Source: Apium graveolens
Taxonomy: Eukaryota; Streptophyta; Magnoliopsida; Apiales; Apiaceae
Assembly: GCF_009905375.1 (NCBI RefSeq)
Contig: NC_133650.1
Location: 304,517,203-304,581,202 of the forward strand
Length of the DNA stretch: 64,000 bases
Direction: 5' to 3'
Part shown: piece after piece, positions 46,183 through 58,279 of the stretch
How positions within the stretch are numbered: the stretch's first letter is position 1
How the letters are laid out: each line of letters starts with the position of its first letter
The notes under the pieces: generated by a model
Seen by the model: the letters and a program-made list of their open reading frames with translations, nothing else
What the model was told of the DNA's origin: nothing
Databases searched by the model: none
Position numbers and translations under genes: made by a program

Positions 46183-49100
46183 CTAGAGTGTGAGAACGAG
46201 GCCGATCGGACTATGATCACTACTAGCAACATCTGGGAGAATGTATGAGTCGTAAACATTGTCCATGATGGACTTCGAAACAAGGAAGTAATCCAGGCGC
46301 CATCCTGTTTTACAGTTCAAGAAGAGATTAAGATTAGTCAATAGAAACGTTTCAGCACTTCCTGTTTTTATACCAAGTTCAATGCAGTTATCTAACAACA
46401 CTGTGATGCAAGTTCAGTGCAGTTGTTTAACAACACTGTGATGCTATACCACCTGTCAACATTTAAAGCTTAAAATATGCATTACATCTGTTAAAATTTA
46501 GAAAATTCCAAGTCAAAGGACAGAACAGATATATTGATTCAAACAATTTATAAAAGGGTTTTGGTCTAACGATTACCTCTCTCTCCTGACTGTTTGAGTA
46601 TTTAAAAAAAGATGCAGTATGAGTTAAATATCAATTCAACCTCCCTTCCCGTGTGAGTCCGAGTGTGTGTGTGTGTGTGTGATTGAGCTAGATAGATCTA
46701 AAAATACCTTTATTTGTCTCACGTCCATTATCCCAACCCCAGAAAGTATAGCCAAGTACACCACGATGCTGTCTCCTAAATGTGTCAACGAAACCTTTAT
46801 CTAAGAAGTTCTTCTCGAATGACCGCCTTTCTTCAATTGTAAAACCTGCTTTTCTTTTATTGCTCTACATAGCAGAAACATTGTTAGTAACGAGACCAGG
46901 AAGATCAATGCTAGATCAATGCTGACAGTATAACTGCTTAACTTACTCCAGGGTTATGAATATCAATATCTTTATGCGCGCAGTTCAAATCCCCAGTCAA
47001 AATAACAGGTTTCAACTTTTCTAGCTCCTGTACAGGGTAGGGGAGGCCATCAACACAAAATTAAATCAATTAAATAATAGGAGTTCTCGCTTTTCTAATT
47101 GGCTAACAGAAGCTGATCAAGCAGATGAGCACATTAAAGTTAACAGGATGCATACAAAAGTGGAAGACAAACAAGAGAAAGATGGAAAAGAACCAAACAA
47201 AAAAATATATCTTTTTCTATTATATTAGTTGAAATTTTGCAAGGATAATGCACATTTTCTACATATGCTTATCAATTCCACACGGAAGAGCTAGGAAAAT
47301 AGGGAAATACCAATTATAAGATAAGAAGGAATTTTACAAGTCATTGGAGACTATCAATTGACACATGATAGAAGATTAATTGACCATAACTCATAAGATG
47401 CAACATCCATCATATATACAAATATAAGTACACACTATATGTAATAGACCTTTCACCCGAGTGAGAGAAAGAAGAGATGTATTGAAACCAATGGTGAGGA
47501 TGGTCACATGCAGCAATGTAAAACTTTCTATAGCTAATTATTAAGGACAAACAAATACTTACTTTCATGTAATTGCTTAAAGCAGGATCCCACTGTTCAA
47601 CTCTGTATGCCTGAGATAAAAAGCAGACGCGGATCAGTTTATTCTATTATGTGCATCTAGATGTGTGAACTATATCTGCTTTAGATGTGATCAAATATAA
47701 TTAAAGAAAAAGCATGTAAAAATGAATGAATTATATTGCCATGTCATATACCAATCTTTTTAGACCAGTACTTGAATTTGGAATATATCCGCCTATTAGA
47801 TAGAAAGTATCAAACTCTAATGTAATCAGACGTCCTTCATCATCATGTTCTGCTATTCCGAGGCCATATCTCACTGAAAGTGGTTTAATCTGCCAGATAA
47901 ATCATAATTGGCAGTCAAGCACGAACAGATATATATTCAGAAAACTCAGATAACAAGTCCAGAGACCATAACAGTACTGATGAACATAACAAATTGGAGA
48001 TAAAATATGCAATGCAAGAATCAAGATGAAAGCTTGCTATATCCTGATCAAGTTTAGATATTAGTCACCATTCCTTGAGACCAAAAATCAGGTAAGGTGG
48101 TTTTACTAAGTTAATTAGAGCTTGAGTAAAGTCTCTTCAGAATCTAAGTGTAGTCAAAGATTATACTGAACATTTATATCATATGTCTTCATAGGATATT
48201 GATCATAGCTAAGAAATAAGATGGTTTGTGTCAAACCATGCATTTTTATGTGCGTTTCTTACATTGATGTGAATTAATAGTCTATATAACTAATCATTGA
48301 TGTGCTAATACATTCCCAAATGGGTGTTCTACATGTCAATAAGTAGTGGAAATAATCCACTGAAAGAGAAGAAAATTCTGAAGATTTTTTTTTACAAAGG
48401 ATGCTTGGTAATGCAGCACAAGAGTGAGGGACACGGTAAAACAGGTAGATAAGGGCCTACCTCCGCAAAGAATCAGCAGGAAACACAACGAATCCCACAT
48501 ATTTAGTTCATATAATTCAACCCTATTCAATAATGAAAATCATAATTGTTCAAATAATAAATCCTAAAACTTAGTTCATAAATATTCTTATACAAATCTT
48601 TTTCTTATTCTCTACCATAATCTAGAATACCTTTGCTAGTATATTTAAGGGTGAATGACAGGTTTAGTGGGTTTTTGGTAGACACTTGACAAAAATAACC
48701 GGTTCCGCTTAGTTGCCCAACTTTAGCCGATGGGTTACGCATTTGGCATTGGGGTAAGCTGAATACGCATTCCTCACCGGTATAATCTGTATTCCTTTTT
48801 TTCAATTCTAATGCTGGTTACACATTAGAAGTGGGAGTATTGTCATTTAAGAAGGTTGCAATACGCATCTGCCACTGCTATAAATGTAAATTCTAACAAG
48901 CATTCTTCATTTGAGTAATATTCAATAAAAAAATTTAAACAGATTACGCATATGTAGGTAGAATATTTTCAAATATAAAAACCATAATTCACATTCTTGA
49001 TGGGTGTAATGTGTAATTTCTTTTAATTTTTAAAAATTCCCAATTAAACCTTAATTTATCGATTTGATTTTAGAAAACCGAGTATCTACATAAATAATTT

Positions 49101-52100
49101 TTAAATTTATATTTTATTATAAATAGGGGTAAAGTATTAAATTTTATGAAAAAATATCCGATTATTGTTCCGATTAATCCCTCTTATTAGTCCTCAGTTT
49201 GCTGATTAATCACTAATCGATACCTAATCCGATTCCCAAAACCCAAAATGGAACTATTGAACCATTTAACCCCAAGGGAAATAAAGATAAAATTGTAAAA
49301 TCTTAATTTAATCATGAACACTTTAGGGTCCACAATTAAAATTAGGCTTTAGGCTCTACCCAAAATGGCTGTACCTTTTTTTTATGAAATAACCAAAGAC
49401 GGAACTATTAAATCCTTTAACTGCAAAGGATATAAAGATAAAATTCAAAAATATTAATTTAATTATCAACACGTCCACGATTAAATTAAGGGTTATGATA
49501 GGGTTTAGATAAATCGATGTGCCTTTATTCATTTTTTATAAAACTGAATATTTCTAAAACCCAAGAGGGAGCTATTGAACCCTTTAACCGCAAGGGAAAT
49601 ATAGATAAAATTTAAAACTAATAATTTAATCGTGAACACTTTAGGGTCTATGATTAAATTTAAGTTTAGACTCGAGGGTCTAGTGCCTTAGCTTTTATTC
49701 ATCTTTTTTACAAAATTAAATATTTCAAAAATCCAAAAGGGAACTATTAAACCCTTTGACACCAAAGGAAATACTGATAAAATTTACAATTTTAATTAAA
49801 TATTAAATATTTTAAAAACTCGAAGAAAAAATTTCTAACACGAAATTAGAAAAAATATTTTAAAACTACGAATTATTAATAAAAATTATTAAAGTAATAC
49901 AAAATACGCAAATGATGTTGGGGTAACGTGAGAGCGAGATGGACATACAAATCTTGTTAGAGCATTAAAGGATATGCAAGCCTTGCCGGGGTATTCTGAG
50001 GAGGTATTATCTATATATACTTTGAAAATTATTACATCATGATACGCAAGTAACAGTAAGGTATATTAGTTACGTATTTGACAGTGGCGAGTTGAAATGG
50101 TCAAAATTGGCCAACTTTATGAAACTAGTTATTTTGGTATTATTTAATGGAAAATCATCTATTTGTGTCATTTTTTCTATGTTTAATATATAAGTTTAAA
50201 ATAAATTACAATTAACTTTATTCCGAACTAATAATATAAAAATAAATACAAACTAATATTATTATTCTCCGTTTTGCATCAATATTCTCGCCATTGAAAA
50301 AAAATTATCCACGAGTTTCAGAAGTAAGAAGAAAAAATGAGATCTTTTAAACACATTAGTATAGAAAGGATATATATCAAAACACGTATGCTTATGCTTC
50401 AAGTAGGGACGTACATTTAATCATTTTTATGTAGGTTCCCAATTTGTTTACGAGTGTTTGATATCCCATCCCTTATGATTATCAACAGGTTCTCTAGCGC
50501 CTTCGCGCCCTCTTGAGTACACCACGTTTCTAAAGTCTTAGCATTAAATTCATTAATTCTCATCATTTCCATATTTTCACGTGCTTAGCGATGGGTTTTA
50601 TTTTTAGATGGGATTATAATTGGACTAAGGTCTCTTAATAATGTTCTAGTTTTAAGTTGTTTGATGTCGAGGATCTGCATCTCTAAATTTAGTTTATTTT
50701 GGATTATGTAATTTTTCACTTCTAGATTTATAGAATTTTACGATAAAGGGGTTTTGGTTTTAAGAATTTATAAAAGTTGGTTTTATATTTTTAAAATTTT
50801 GAAATACTATATTAGTTTCGCTGTTGAAATGACTATCTGAAAAAGTGTGGGTTGTCCCGAGTTCTCAATATCTTGTCTTCTCTAAGAAAATCAATATGCA
50901 CCACCGCTCTCCTTATTCATTATTTCTTCAATACTGAACGCCTCTTTTACCCATTCTATTTCAATATAAATACAGCTTTACCAATTCGATTTTCTTAAAC
51001 AGTCAAAACATGTTTGCTAAGTGATTCATTAGCTCATGTGGTTTGATAGGTTTATTTGTCATTTTTTCATGAAATTCAGCAAATTCAAAGTTCACATTCC
51101 TTTCAACATTAGGTTTATATCCGGTTGGAAGATTATGCCGTACCCGAAGAGTATCTACAATTACTTTGAGTGTTGCATGCACATCTTGCATTTGAAAAAT
51201 CAAACCATCAAGTTCGTTCTCCAAATTTCGTAACCACTGGTTGTTTTGCTCAATATATGTAACAAACGACGGTCTAATTCACCCATATTAATCGTTGTGT
51301 AAAATTAACGTCCGACTTACTTGATGGCTAAGTTTTAGGATTTACTATATCAAAAATTGTAACCTTAATTATTAACTAGTATTATTTAATATAATTGAAT
51401 TATATTAAGATTTGTGTGTTTTTTGCTTATTTTCTGCGGAGATAGGCCATTAGTCCTGCGTTTAAAGCTTTTCCCTATCCTTGTCCTATATCAAGTGTTA
51501 CCAAAAGCCACCAATCCTCCACCCTAACACCACTAACCACCATCAGTCGACAACAGTCGTATACATCCTATAACAGCCTCAGCAACCAGCAACAGTCACC
51601 GCCCCAGCAACCAGCAACGGCTACTGACAGCCGCCATACAATATCCCAGCAGCCACCAAAAACTGCTTTAGCAACCACCAAAAACGCAAAAACCCTAATC
51701 TTAGTATCTTATTTGTGTATATATATATTGCCAAAGTACTTCAGAACCAACAAAATAACCTCAGAATTTGTAAGTCAGCCCTTAATTTTTACACAATGAT
51801 CAATGTTGACAAAGCAAAAAACCGTCTTGATACGTATATCGGGCAAAACAATATAAAATTATGAAATTTGGAAAATAAATATGAAGATTAGAGTTTTTAT
51901 ATGCAAGATGAGCAAGGAACAATTATAGATAAACTTGGTGTGCAACAAAGTCCTCCACATGTAAAACCTCCATCTCCGCCTTCACATCAACCTATGGTGA
52001 AAGTGATGTGAAACTTGAAGTTGGTGATTTTTATGAAGAAAACGTTTCGACAAGACTATTAAAAAATTGGGTATATTGCATCAATTAATGATCGTGTATC

Positions 52101-55100
52101 GATTATTGAAGAAAATTTTGATATTAAAGTTCCTGGTTTTAGGTGTGTTAACATTGAAAAAGAATTGATAGAGGAGGTTGTTAAAAGTCAAGATGATGTA
52201 AACCGCATGAACATCGTCAAGGTGAAATATGTTGATTTCAGGCATTGACAATATTGGGAACGGTTACTACATCAACAAAATTTATTTTGGATGTGTCATT
52301 TTCGAAAATCTTGCGTAAGTAGTCCAATTTTAATGTCACTGTAAGTCATCTCTTTGTTCGTTGAATCTTAAATTTTAAAACTCGTGCACGAGTTTGTTCA
52401 AAGACGAGGAAAATGATGTTGAAAGAAAAAATAATAAAAATAGTTTGTATTTATTTCATATTATTAGTTATGAATAGATTAATTATAATTTTATTATAAA
52501 TTTAGCAGAATCCTAGATTATGGTAGAGAATAGGAATGAATTTTTTCCTTTATTAATAATATTCATTCTTGATGGCTAAGTTTTATGATTTATTATATAA
52601 ATAATTATAATCTTCATTATTGGATAGAGTTAAATTACTGCAGATTTTGTGTGTATTTGTTGATTACAACCTACATATTTATTTGATATACTTCAACTCT
52701 ATTCAATGAAGAAGATTACAGTTTTTTATAAAATAAATCCTAAAACTTAGGGGTCATTTGTAAAATCTGAATTGAATGATTAAGATTTTTAAAAATCCGA
52801 ATAAAATAGCAATCTGAACGAATCGAATAATATCATTTGGTACATGTATTTATAGAATATCTGAATGACTTTATTTTCAATGTTTAATAAAAAAAATAAT
52901 TTTTTTGTTGAAAAATAATTTAGATACTCTAATGGAATGATATCATATAGTGATTTAAGTATTTTTCCTTAAAATTTTCTTTTCATGATTAATTTTTTCA
53001 AAAAAAAAATGTACGAATTTTAAATTGTAGTCATGCTTTATATTTTAATTTAGAAAAACATAATTTTATAAGATTTATGATTTTTTAAGAAAAACTCGAA
53101 AATATATAAAACTATTATAAAACATTTTTAAAAAATTAAAATATTACAATAATAATAGTTATTCTTATTATTATACTAATACAATGGCATATTAATAACA
53201 ATGACACACTATAAATAATTCACGTTTAATTTTTTGGAGGAATGGTTCAGCCATATCTGAAAGTTTCAGAAAGAAAAATTTAGCCCCCAAGCACGCTGAT
53301 TGTAAGAATCGCACAGCTACGGCTTCATTTAGCTACATTCAGTGGAAAACAAATGAGGCCTTAGCCATCAAATAATAAGCTTCTTAACAATAGAAACAAA
53401 TCATTTTTTCATTTTCAATGTCAATCTAGAATATTGCTACTAATTTACATAATATATACTTCTAAAATAATTTACAATTAAATCTGTTCCTAACTAATAT
53501 AAAATAAAGACATATTAGTATTATTATCCTTTGTTATGCATCACTTCGGGAATAACAAAGGAGATAGGTGGATAGCAATATAATATAGATCTCATGAATC
53601 CTGGGGAAACTAGTAGTAGGGGGGGATGAAATGGTTGTTGGTAATTCTAATAATTTTATCCTCATCATGAGCAAACATTCCCAACTTGTTTACTACTGCA
53701 GAACTTTCACTCACTTTCAGTTTTGCTAGCGGAAGGTGGAATGATGTCGTGTCTTTGCATTTTTCAGAATTACAATTTACCAAAACAATATTTGCAATAA
53801 TCTTGTGAAGCAGGTATCAAAAGTTAATATTTAGGCAATTTTTAATGGTTATATATGTATACATGTTAAACCTTAATATGTTCAAAATTTATAACAATTT
53901 TGGTCAAGGGAGAATTAGTTAAAAGGTTTTAAACATTAAAGACGGGGTGTGGAGCTCACTGGGGGTGTGGAGCTCACTGGCCAGCAACAAAACAATATAA
54001 TGGTCACAAATAATATCATAAAAATTCGACAAGAGACTTATATATGTCAAATTACAACATGTTAATCATAACAAGCATAAACACATGAAGTCGAGCTTCT
54101 CTTAAAATATCATACCCTTGAGATAATTGCAGTGCCAGAATAATCAAGCTTTGAGACGCTACATGTCCAAAAGCTATGTTCATATCCTTCAAGAAGAGAG
54201 CTTTTGATTGCCTCAACATCATTCTCCTGTTTTGAATTTTGGTTACTTAAATATCAGCAGTGCAAACCATAGAAAACTAAATTTTTTCATGATATTTAAC
54301 CTTTCATAAATATTTGGGAATGATTCAATATACTGTAATCCCTATACTGTAATCCCCAACAAACAGATTAGTGGTATTCACAAACATAAAAACAAAAACT
54401 AATGGTGTACTTGGTAAGTTGTTTATACAAAACAGGACAACTGTTTCTTGCTATATTTTAAAAATATTTGTATTTTGATCTTAGGTATATATGACTGTCA
54501 CGGTTTTGTTCACCTATTTTGTAGTTTTTACTCGTGGTCTGCAGTCCAGACAATTAAAAATTGGGAAGACAGGGAAAGATAAGAGCATTACTGAGTGGAA
54601 CAGAAACCCGGCATACATACGAAGAATATTGCAACTTTAAGTCTTTAACTACAAGTGTAAACTAAATCAATTACTTGCATTAGTTCTAGTTTTTAAAATA
54701 AAGCACATAATTTCGAAATGTATTCTCTCTAAAAACAATACTGAAACTATTTAAGATTTCAAAAAGTTAAAATCCTTTCCTCAGTAGCCAATAATGAGAA
54801 TAATACGCTGGCCAAGAGGAACTAGAGAGGTGTTTATTATAGAGAAGAAGATGAAACCGCAAAGCAGTGGGTGAAACAAGAGCAAGATCAAGAACAGACA
54901 TATATGAAGAACTTTAACTACAAACAACAATTCCAAGATTCCTGAGACAAGAGTAGCTACTAGCATGTAGGTAAGACTGCATATATGGTTAGGATAATTA
55001 ATTCAAACTGTCGAGAACTGTGAAATATATACGTGCCTGTAATTGGGTCTCTTGCAAGCACAAGATATCAAAGTCTTCCCTTTGTGCAAGTTGCATAACA

Positions 55101-56669
55101 GAATTTTTATCAGATTCGAGTAAACGCTTTAAGCCGTTGACATTCCAAGACATCATCTTAACATGCTTTATATCAGCAGTAAGAGCAGGCTTCCTCATAT
55201 TTCGAGGATTGTAAGCTTTCCACCCCTTTTGTGGCCACTTGTGTGTAAGAACAGTCCATGGACCATCTGCTGGGGTCTGATACACACTTTCATTAGTCCG
55301 GTTAGCCACAGAAATCTTTGAAACAGTAGTACCAACACAGCCGGCCTGTGTCTGAGCTATAACTGAGAAACAAAATATTGAAATAAAATGAAAACCACAG
55401 GTGGAACCAGAATAATATGAGAACTAATAAAAGTCACCAAGTGTCATCGGAGATTCAAACATATCTATTATTATAGTAACAACAATTTATGCGGGGTTTC
55501 TGATTGCAGATAAGGGTAGATAAAACACATTCATATCAAACATATATAACTATGATTCAAAATACTCATGACCGCCACCGGTGTTTGATCCTTAAAATAG
55601 ATAGAATTGAAGTACTGAACATTAGTAATCACGTTAAACATTCACCTAGCTCCCTATATAAGCAGAAATATAATTACATGATATAATCACATTAAATTAT
55701 TATTCTAATTACCATCGTGATGAGAGCCTAGAGAATGCCTCAAATCAATCTCAATATCTCCAGCTTTCGGTTCATCATCCTATAAACCAACAAACTGCAA
55801 TTCATCAAACAAAACGATACAAGGGAGGCATTTGGATTGCTTATGCAGGCGTCGGGAATGTGAATAATGGGAACGGAAATGGGAATGATTCTCCTAACTA
55901 TGGATTGTGCTGAAATGAGAACATGCTGTTTGATTCACTCTGGGATTCACTCTGAAATAAAAATCAGAACTACAAATAATTTTCTTCCCCGCAAGTACAA
56001 TGAAATATTCAAAAGATTTATATCACAAAATTCAAATATTTAGACAGATCGAAATATTAAAATTTATATTACAAAAATACTACTAATATCTTTTCAATTT
56101 ATAATTATATACAATTATGAAGTTTCAAAATTCTAGAATGGTGATTTATTTTTCAATTTATATGCAAGCAATGCAAAAATAATAATTAAAAAGACATAAA
56201 TTAAAGTTTTACTATGACAAATTAACAAAAAAAAAGACTGCCTCATTTTGAAATTTAATCGAACAGTTGATATACCATACAGAAAATCAGAGATAATTCC
56301 CTTCAAAATAAGTTCGAAGATGCTGATGGTGCATCGAAAAAATCTGTTGGACAGAGATGGAGTGTCACAAACCAAATTTTATTTTCATTCTCGTTAACCG
56401 AATCTGTAAATCACGAACCAAACACCGCCATAATTAAAGTACAGTATCAACCAATGCAATATAAGAAATAATTAATCACTTACTTTGGAAGCGGCAATTT
56501 CCACAGCTTGTGAATAGGCCCTGCAGGCTACTCTAACAGCTACAACACTGTGAACGACATAGATTATAATAACAACAGAAAAAATTGATAAATATTTAAA
56601 TCAAGATTGTATAAATTACCTGGAAAGATTGTTTAACCCTAAAATTCTACGAGCTAAAACACGACTCAT
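46183..56669 (-). CDS. AP endonuclease, ARP-like, SAP-less paralogue (copy B)
   Basis: This would be a class II apurinic/apyrimidinic endonuclease of base excision repair. Ten exons join in frame to 385 residues: 56669-56620, 56547-56484, 55779-55713, 55356-55037, 54226-54116, 47889-47752, 47610-47563, 47027-46947, 46864-46708, 46304-46183. The leader [19 protein letters not shown] is Arg/Ser-rich without acids, transit-peptide-like. Residues 39-60 fuse the start of the acidic segment directly to [10 protein letters not shown], so the SAP core is absent. The EEP domain keeps Asn132 (SWNVNG), Glu163 (LQET), Tyr239 (GYIPN), Asp279/Asn281 (GDLN), Asp350 (WRLDYF), Asp375/His376 (SDH). The exon 4 donor is GC. 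Intron 5 is 6.2 kb and repeat-filled. All frames are open and the catalytic set is intact, so a functional gene is likely. Confidence 0.88.
48640..49030. repeat. TACGCAT-word repeat, relative of 37160-38210
   Basis: The words GAATACGCATTCCTCACCGG, GGGTTACGCATTTGG, CAATACGCATCTG and GATTACGCATATG match the TACGCAT vocabulary and the GAATACGCATTGCTCACATG phrase of the element at 37.9 kb. It appears to be a diverged copy without clear ends. Confidence 0.45.
49237..49800. repeat. Four-copy tandem repeat, 155-172 bp unit
   Basis: The units start near 49237, 49391, 49555 and 49727 with variants of AACCCAAAATGGAACTATTGAACC, then TTTAACC.CAAGGGAAATA.AGATAAAATT, TTAATTTAATC.TGAACACTTTAGGGT and TTTATTCAT.TTTT. 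Copies differ widely, so the array is old. It lies in intron 5 of the copy-B gene. Confidence 0.7.
51003..52330. pseudogene. Decayed transposon-like coding relics, unclassified
   Basis: The minus strand 51224-51003 holds a 73-codon frame ([20 protein letters not shown]...). The plus strand 51480-51680 is unusually C/A-rich and would encode Pro/Gln/Thr-rich peptide. Plus-strand stretches 51900-52240 read as fragments such as [20 protein letters not shown] and [19 protein letters not shown] broken by stops. Composition and broken frames suggest an old mobile-element gene, but I recognise no family motif. Confidence 0.3.
52750..53360. mobile_element. Tourist-like (PIF/Harbinger) MITE, 611 bp
   Basis: The left end GGGGTCATTTGTAAAATC and the right end, reverse-complemented GGCCTCATTTGTTTTCC, form an inverted repeat. 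It is flanked by TTA at 52747-52749 and 53361-53363. Inverted similarity continues with CTGAATTGAATG against CACTGAATG. No coding capacity. Confidence 0.75.
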
Positions 56670-57265
56670 CGTTGACGAAAATGTTAGTATCTTTTTAGGT
56701 CATTCTCATTAACCGGCACAGAAGTTATAAAGTATAAACTGAACAAAATGTAGTTACTTGCCCTGCAAGTTTTCATTTATCATAATTATATTTATCTTAA
56801 TTTTATCTTCACTTTAAAATTAATTTGCTTTTAGCTAGTTTTTATTTTCCTACTAGCTATTTTATTTAATGAATCGGATTTTAACTAGTGCTTTTAGTTG
56901 GCAGGTTGCACATATCATTGCAAATGAGTCGATAAATTCAGCAAGAGTTCATTGTTCAAATAAAAAAAAACAGTTCATTTTTTCAAATGAGTCAAACATG
57001 AACACGATTATAGATTTTGTTAATCATTTAAAACTTTAACAGTTAACAGATCATAATTCGGTTCCAAATTTTCAATTCTTATGTTTCCACTAAAGGTTTA
57101 ACAATTAGATGTGGGAGTTCATTAATTATGGGCCAGATCGTATTTTATACAAAATTGGAAAAAACTGATAAAAATAAATTCGCATTGTTTTTACTTGCTA
57201 TATCATTTATGGCATGATAATATATTCTTTAGTAATTCTTTCTTTCATAAAATATTATGATCAAG

Positions 57266-57756
57266 GGCCATGTTTGTTTAATGGGATTATAATCCTGGGA
57301 TAATAATCCGGGAATAACTAATCCTATCAAAATTAGTCCTACGGATTAAATAATCTTATTCTAAGTTTGTTTGAAAGGATTAAGTATAGGATTGTAATAT
57401 AATCCTTTAAAATTTTATCCTATGTTTGTTTTGTGGGATAGTACTTGGGATTGGAATATAGTCCTTTAAATTTTCCAATCCTATGTTTGTTTCATATGGG
57501 ATAACAATGAGGGGATTATAATCTTTTAAAAAATGACTTGCAGGAGGGGATAAAACAATAGCTCCTCCCACCAAGCATTAGATGAGATTATAATCCTATC
57601 CTCTACTCCAACAAAACAAACATGGGATAAGATAATTTAAAGGATTATAATCCTTGGATAATCCTTCACTAATTTTTTATAAAACAAACATGGGATTGGA
57701 AAATTTAAAGGACTATAATCCTATCCCCTACTTAATACCATTAAACAAACATGGCC
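57266..57756. mobile_element. MITE with perfect 17-bp inverted ends
   Basis: The ends GGCCATGTTTGTTTAAT and ATTAAACAAACATGGCC are perfectly inverted, and GGGATTATAATCC words recur inward in both orientations with extra internal copies of ATGTTTGTTT. The homologous site in the partner duplication (GATCATAGAGTTTAAG near 21345) is empty. The target duplication is not clean, so the superfamily is uncertain, though the terminal style fits PIF/Harbinger. Confidence 0.8.
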
Positions 57757-58279
57757 AAAGAGTTTAAGAGAGACATAGAAATAGAATAGAGTATTAAAGT
57801 TTCTGGTGAGATCCGAAACAGGGGCAGAATTTTAAAGTGCGGATTTGAATACTTAAGACCAATTTATGCAATCCAGCTATCCTGCAAAGTTAAAAAATGA
57901 AAATGCTGCCAAAGTTTTGTCAAGAAAACTCTTTCTCCCTGAGTCCCCAGTTTTTGAGGGACATGAGTATAAGCCCCGACATACTTTGCTTTATGTCAGC
58001 TTAGCTCACTAATCCTTAGGTAAATGCCACTGCAAAGCTTTGAACGGAAATTTGCACAACAGAGAGTACTTCATCCCAACCGAAGCACATATGGGTGATG
58101 CATTATGCATATCCAAGTACATGTACAACTATGTTAGGTTTAACAAAATATTCATTCCGCGGATGGTTTACACAAAAATGTCATGCGACGAAATGCAGCA
58201 GATATGATATGTTTTTCCTCCTTGGTCACTATATCATATTATAAGCCAAGAAGTTAAATAGTAAATAATCCTATCTAAC

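Larger units (their letters stand above)
47890..54115 (-). other. 6.2 kb intron 5 of the copy-B endonuclease gene
   Basis: This intron separates the exon ending IISR from the exon starting IKPLSV. In the two related copies the same intron is about 1.0-1.3 kb. The extra length is a palindromic-word repeat (48640-49030), a four-copy tandem repeat (49237-49800), a decayed transposon-like stretch (51000-52300) and a Tourist MITE (52750-53360). Both splice sites are normal (AGG/GTATGA and CTGCCAG equivalent to TCTGGCAG). Confidence 0.7.

Noticed and set aside
46303..46401. Extension of the last exon of copy B upstream to [10 protein letters not shown]
   Set aside because: That part lies in the intron; the acceptor at 46305-46306 and the preceding exon ending NK/G give the conserved junction.
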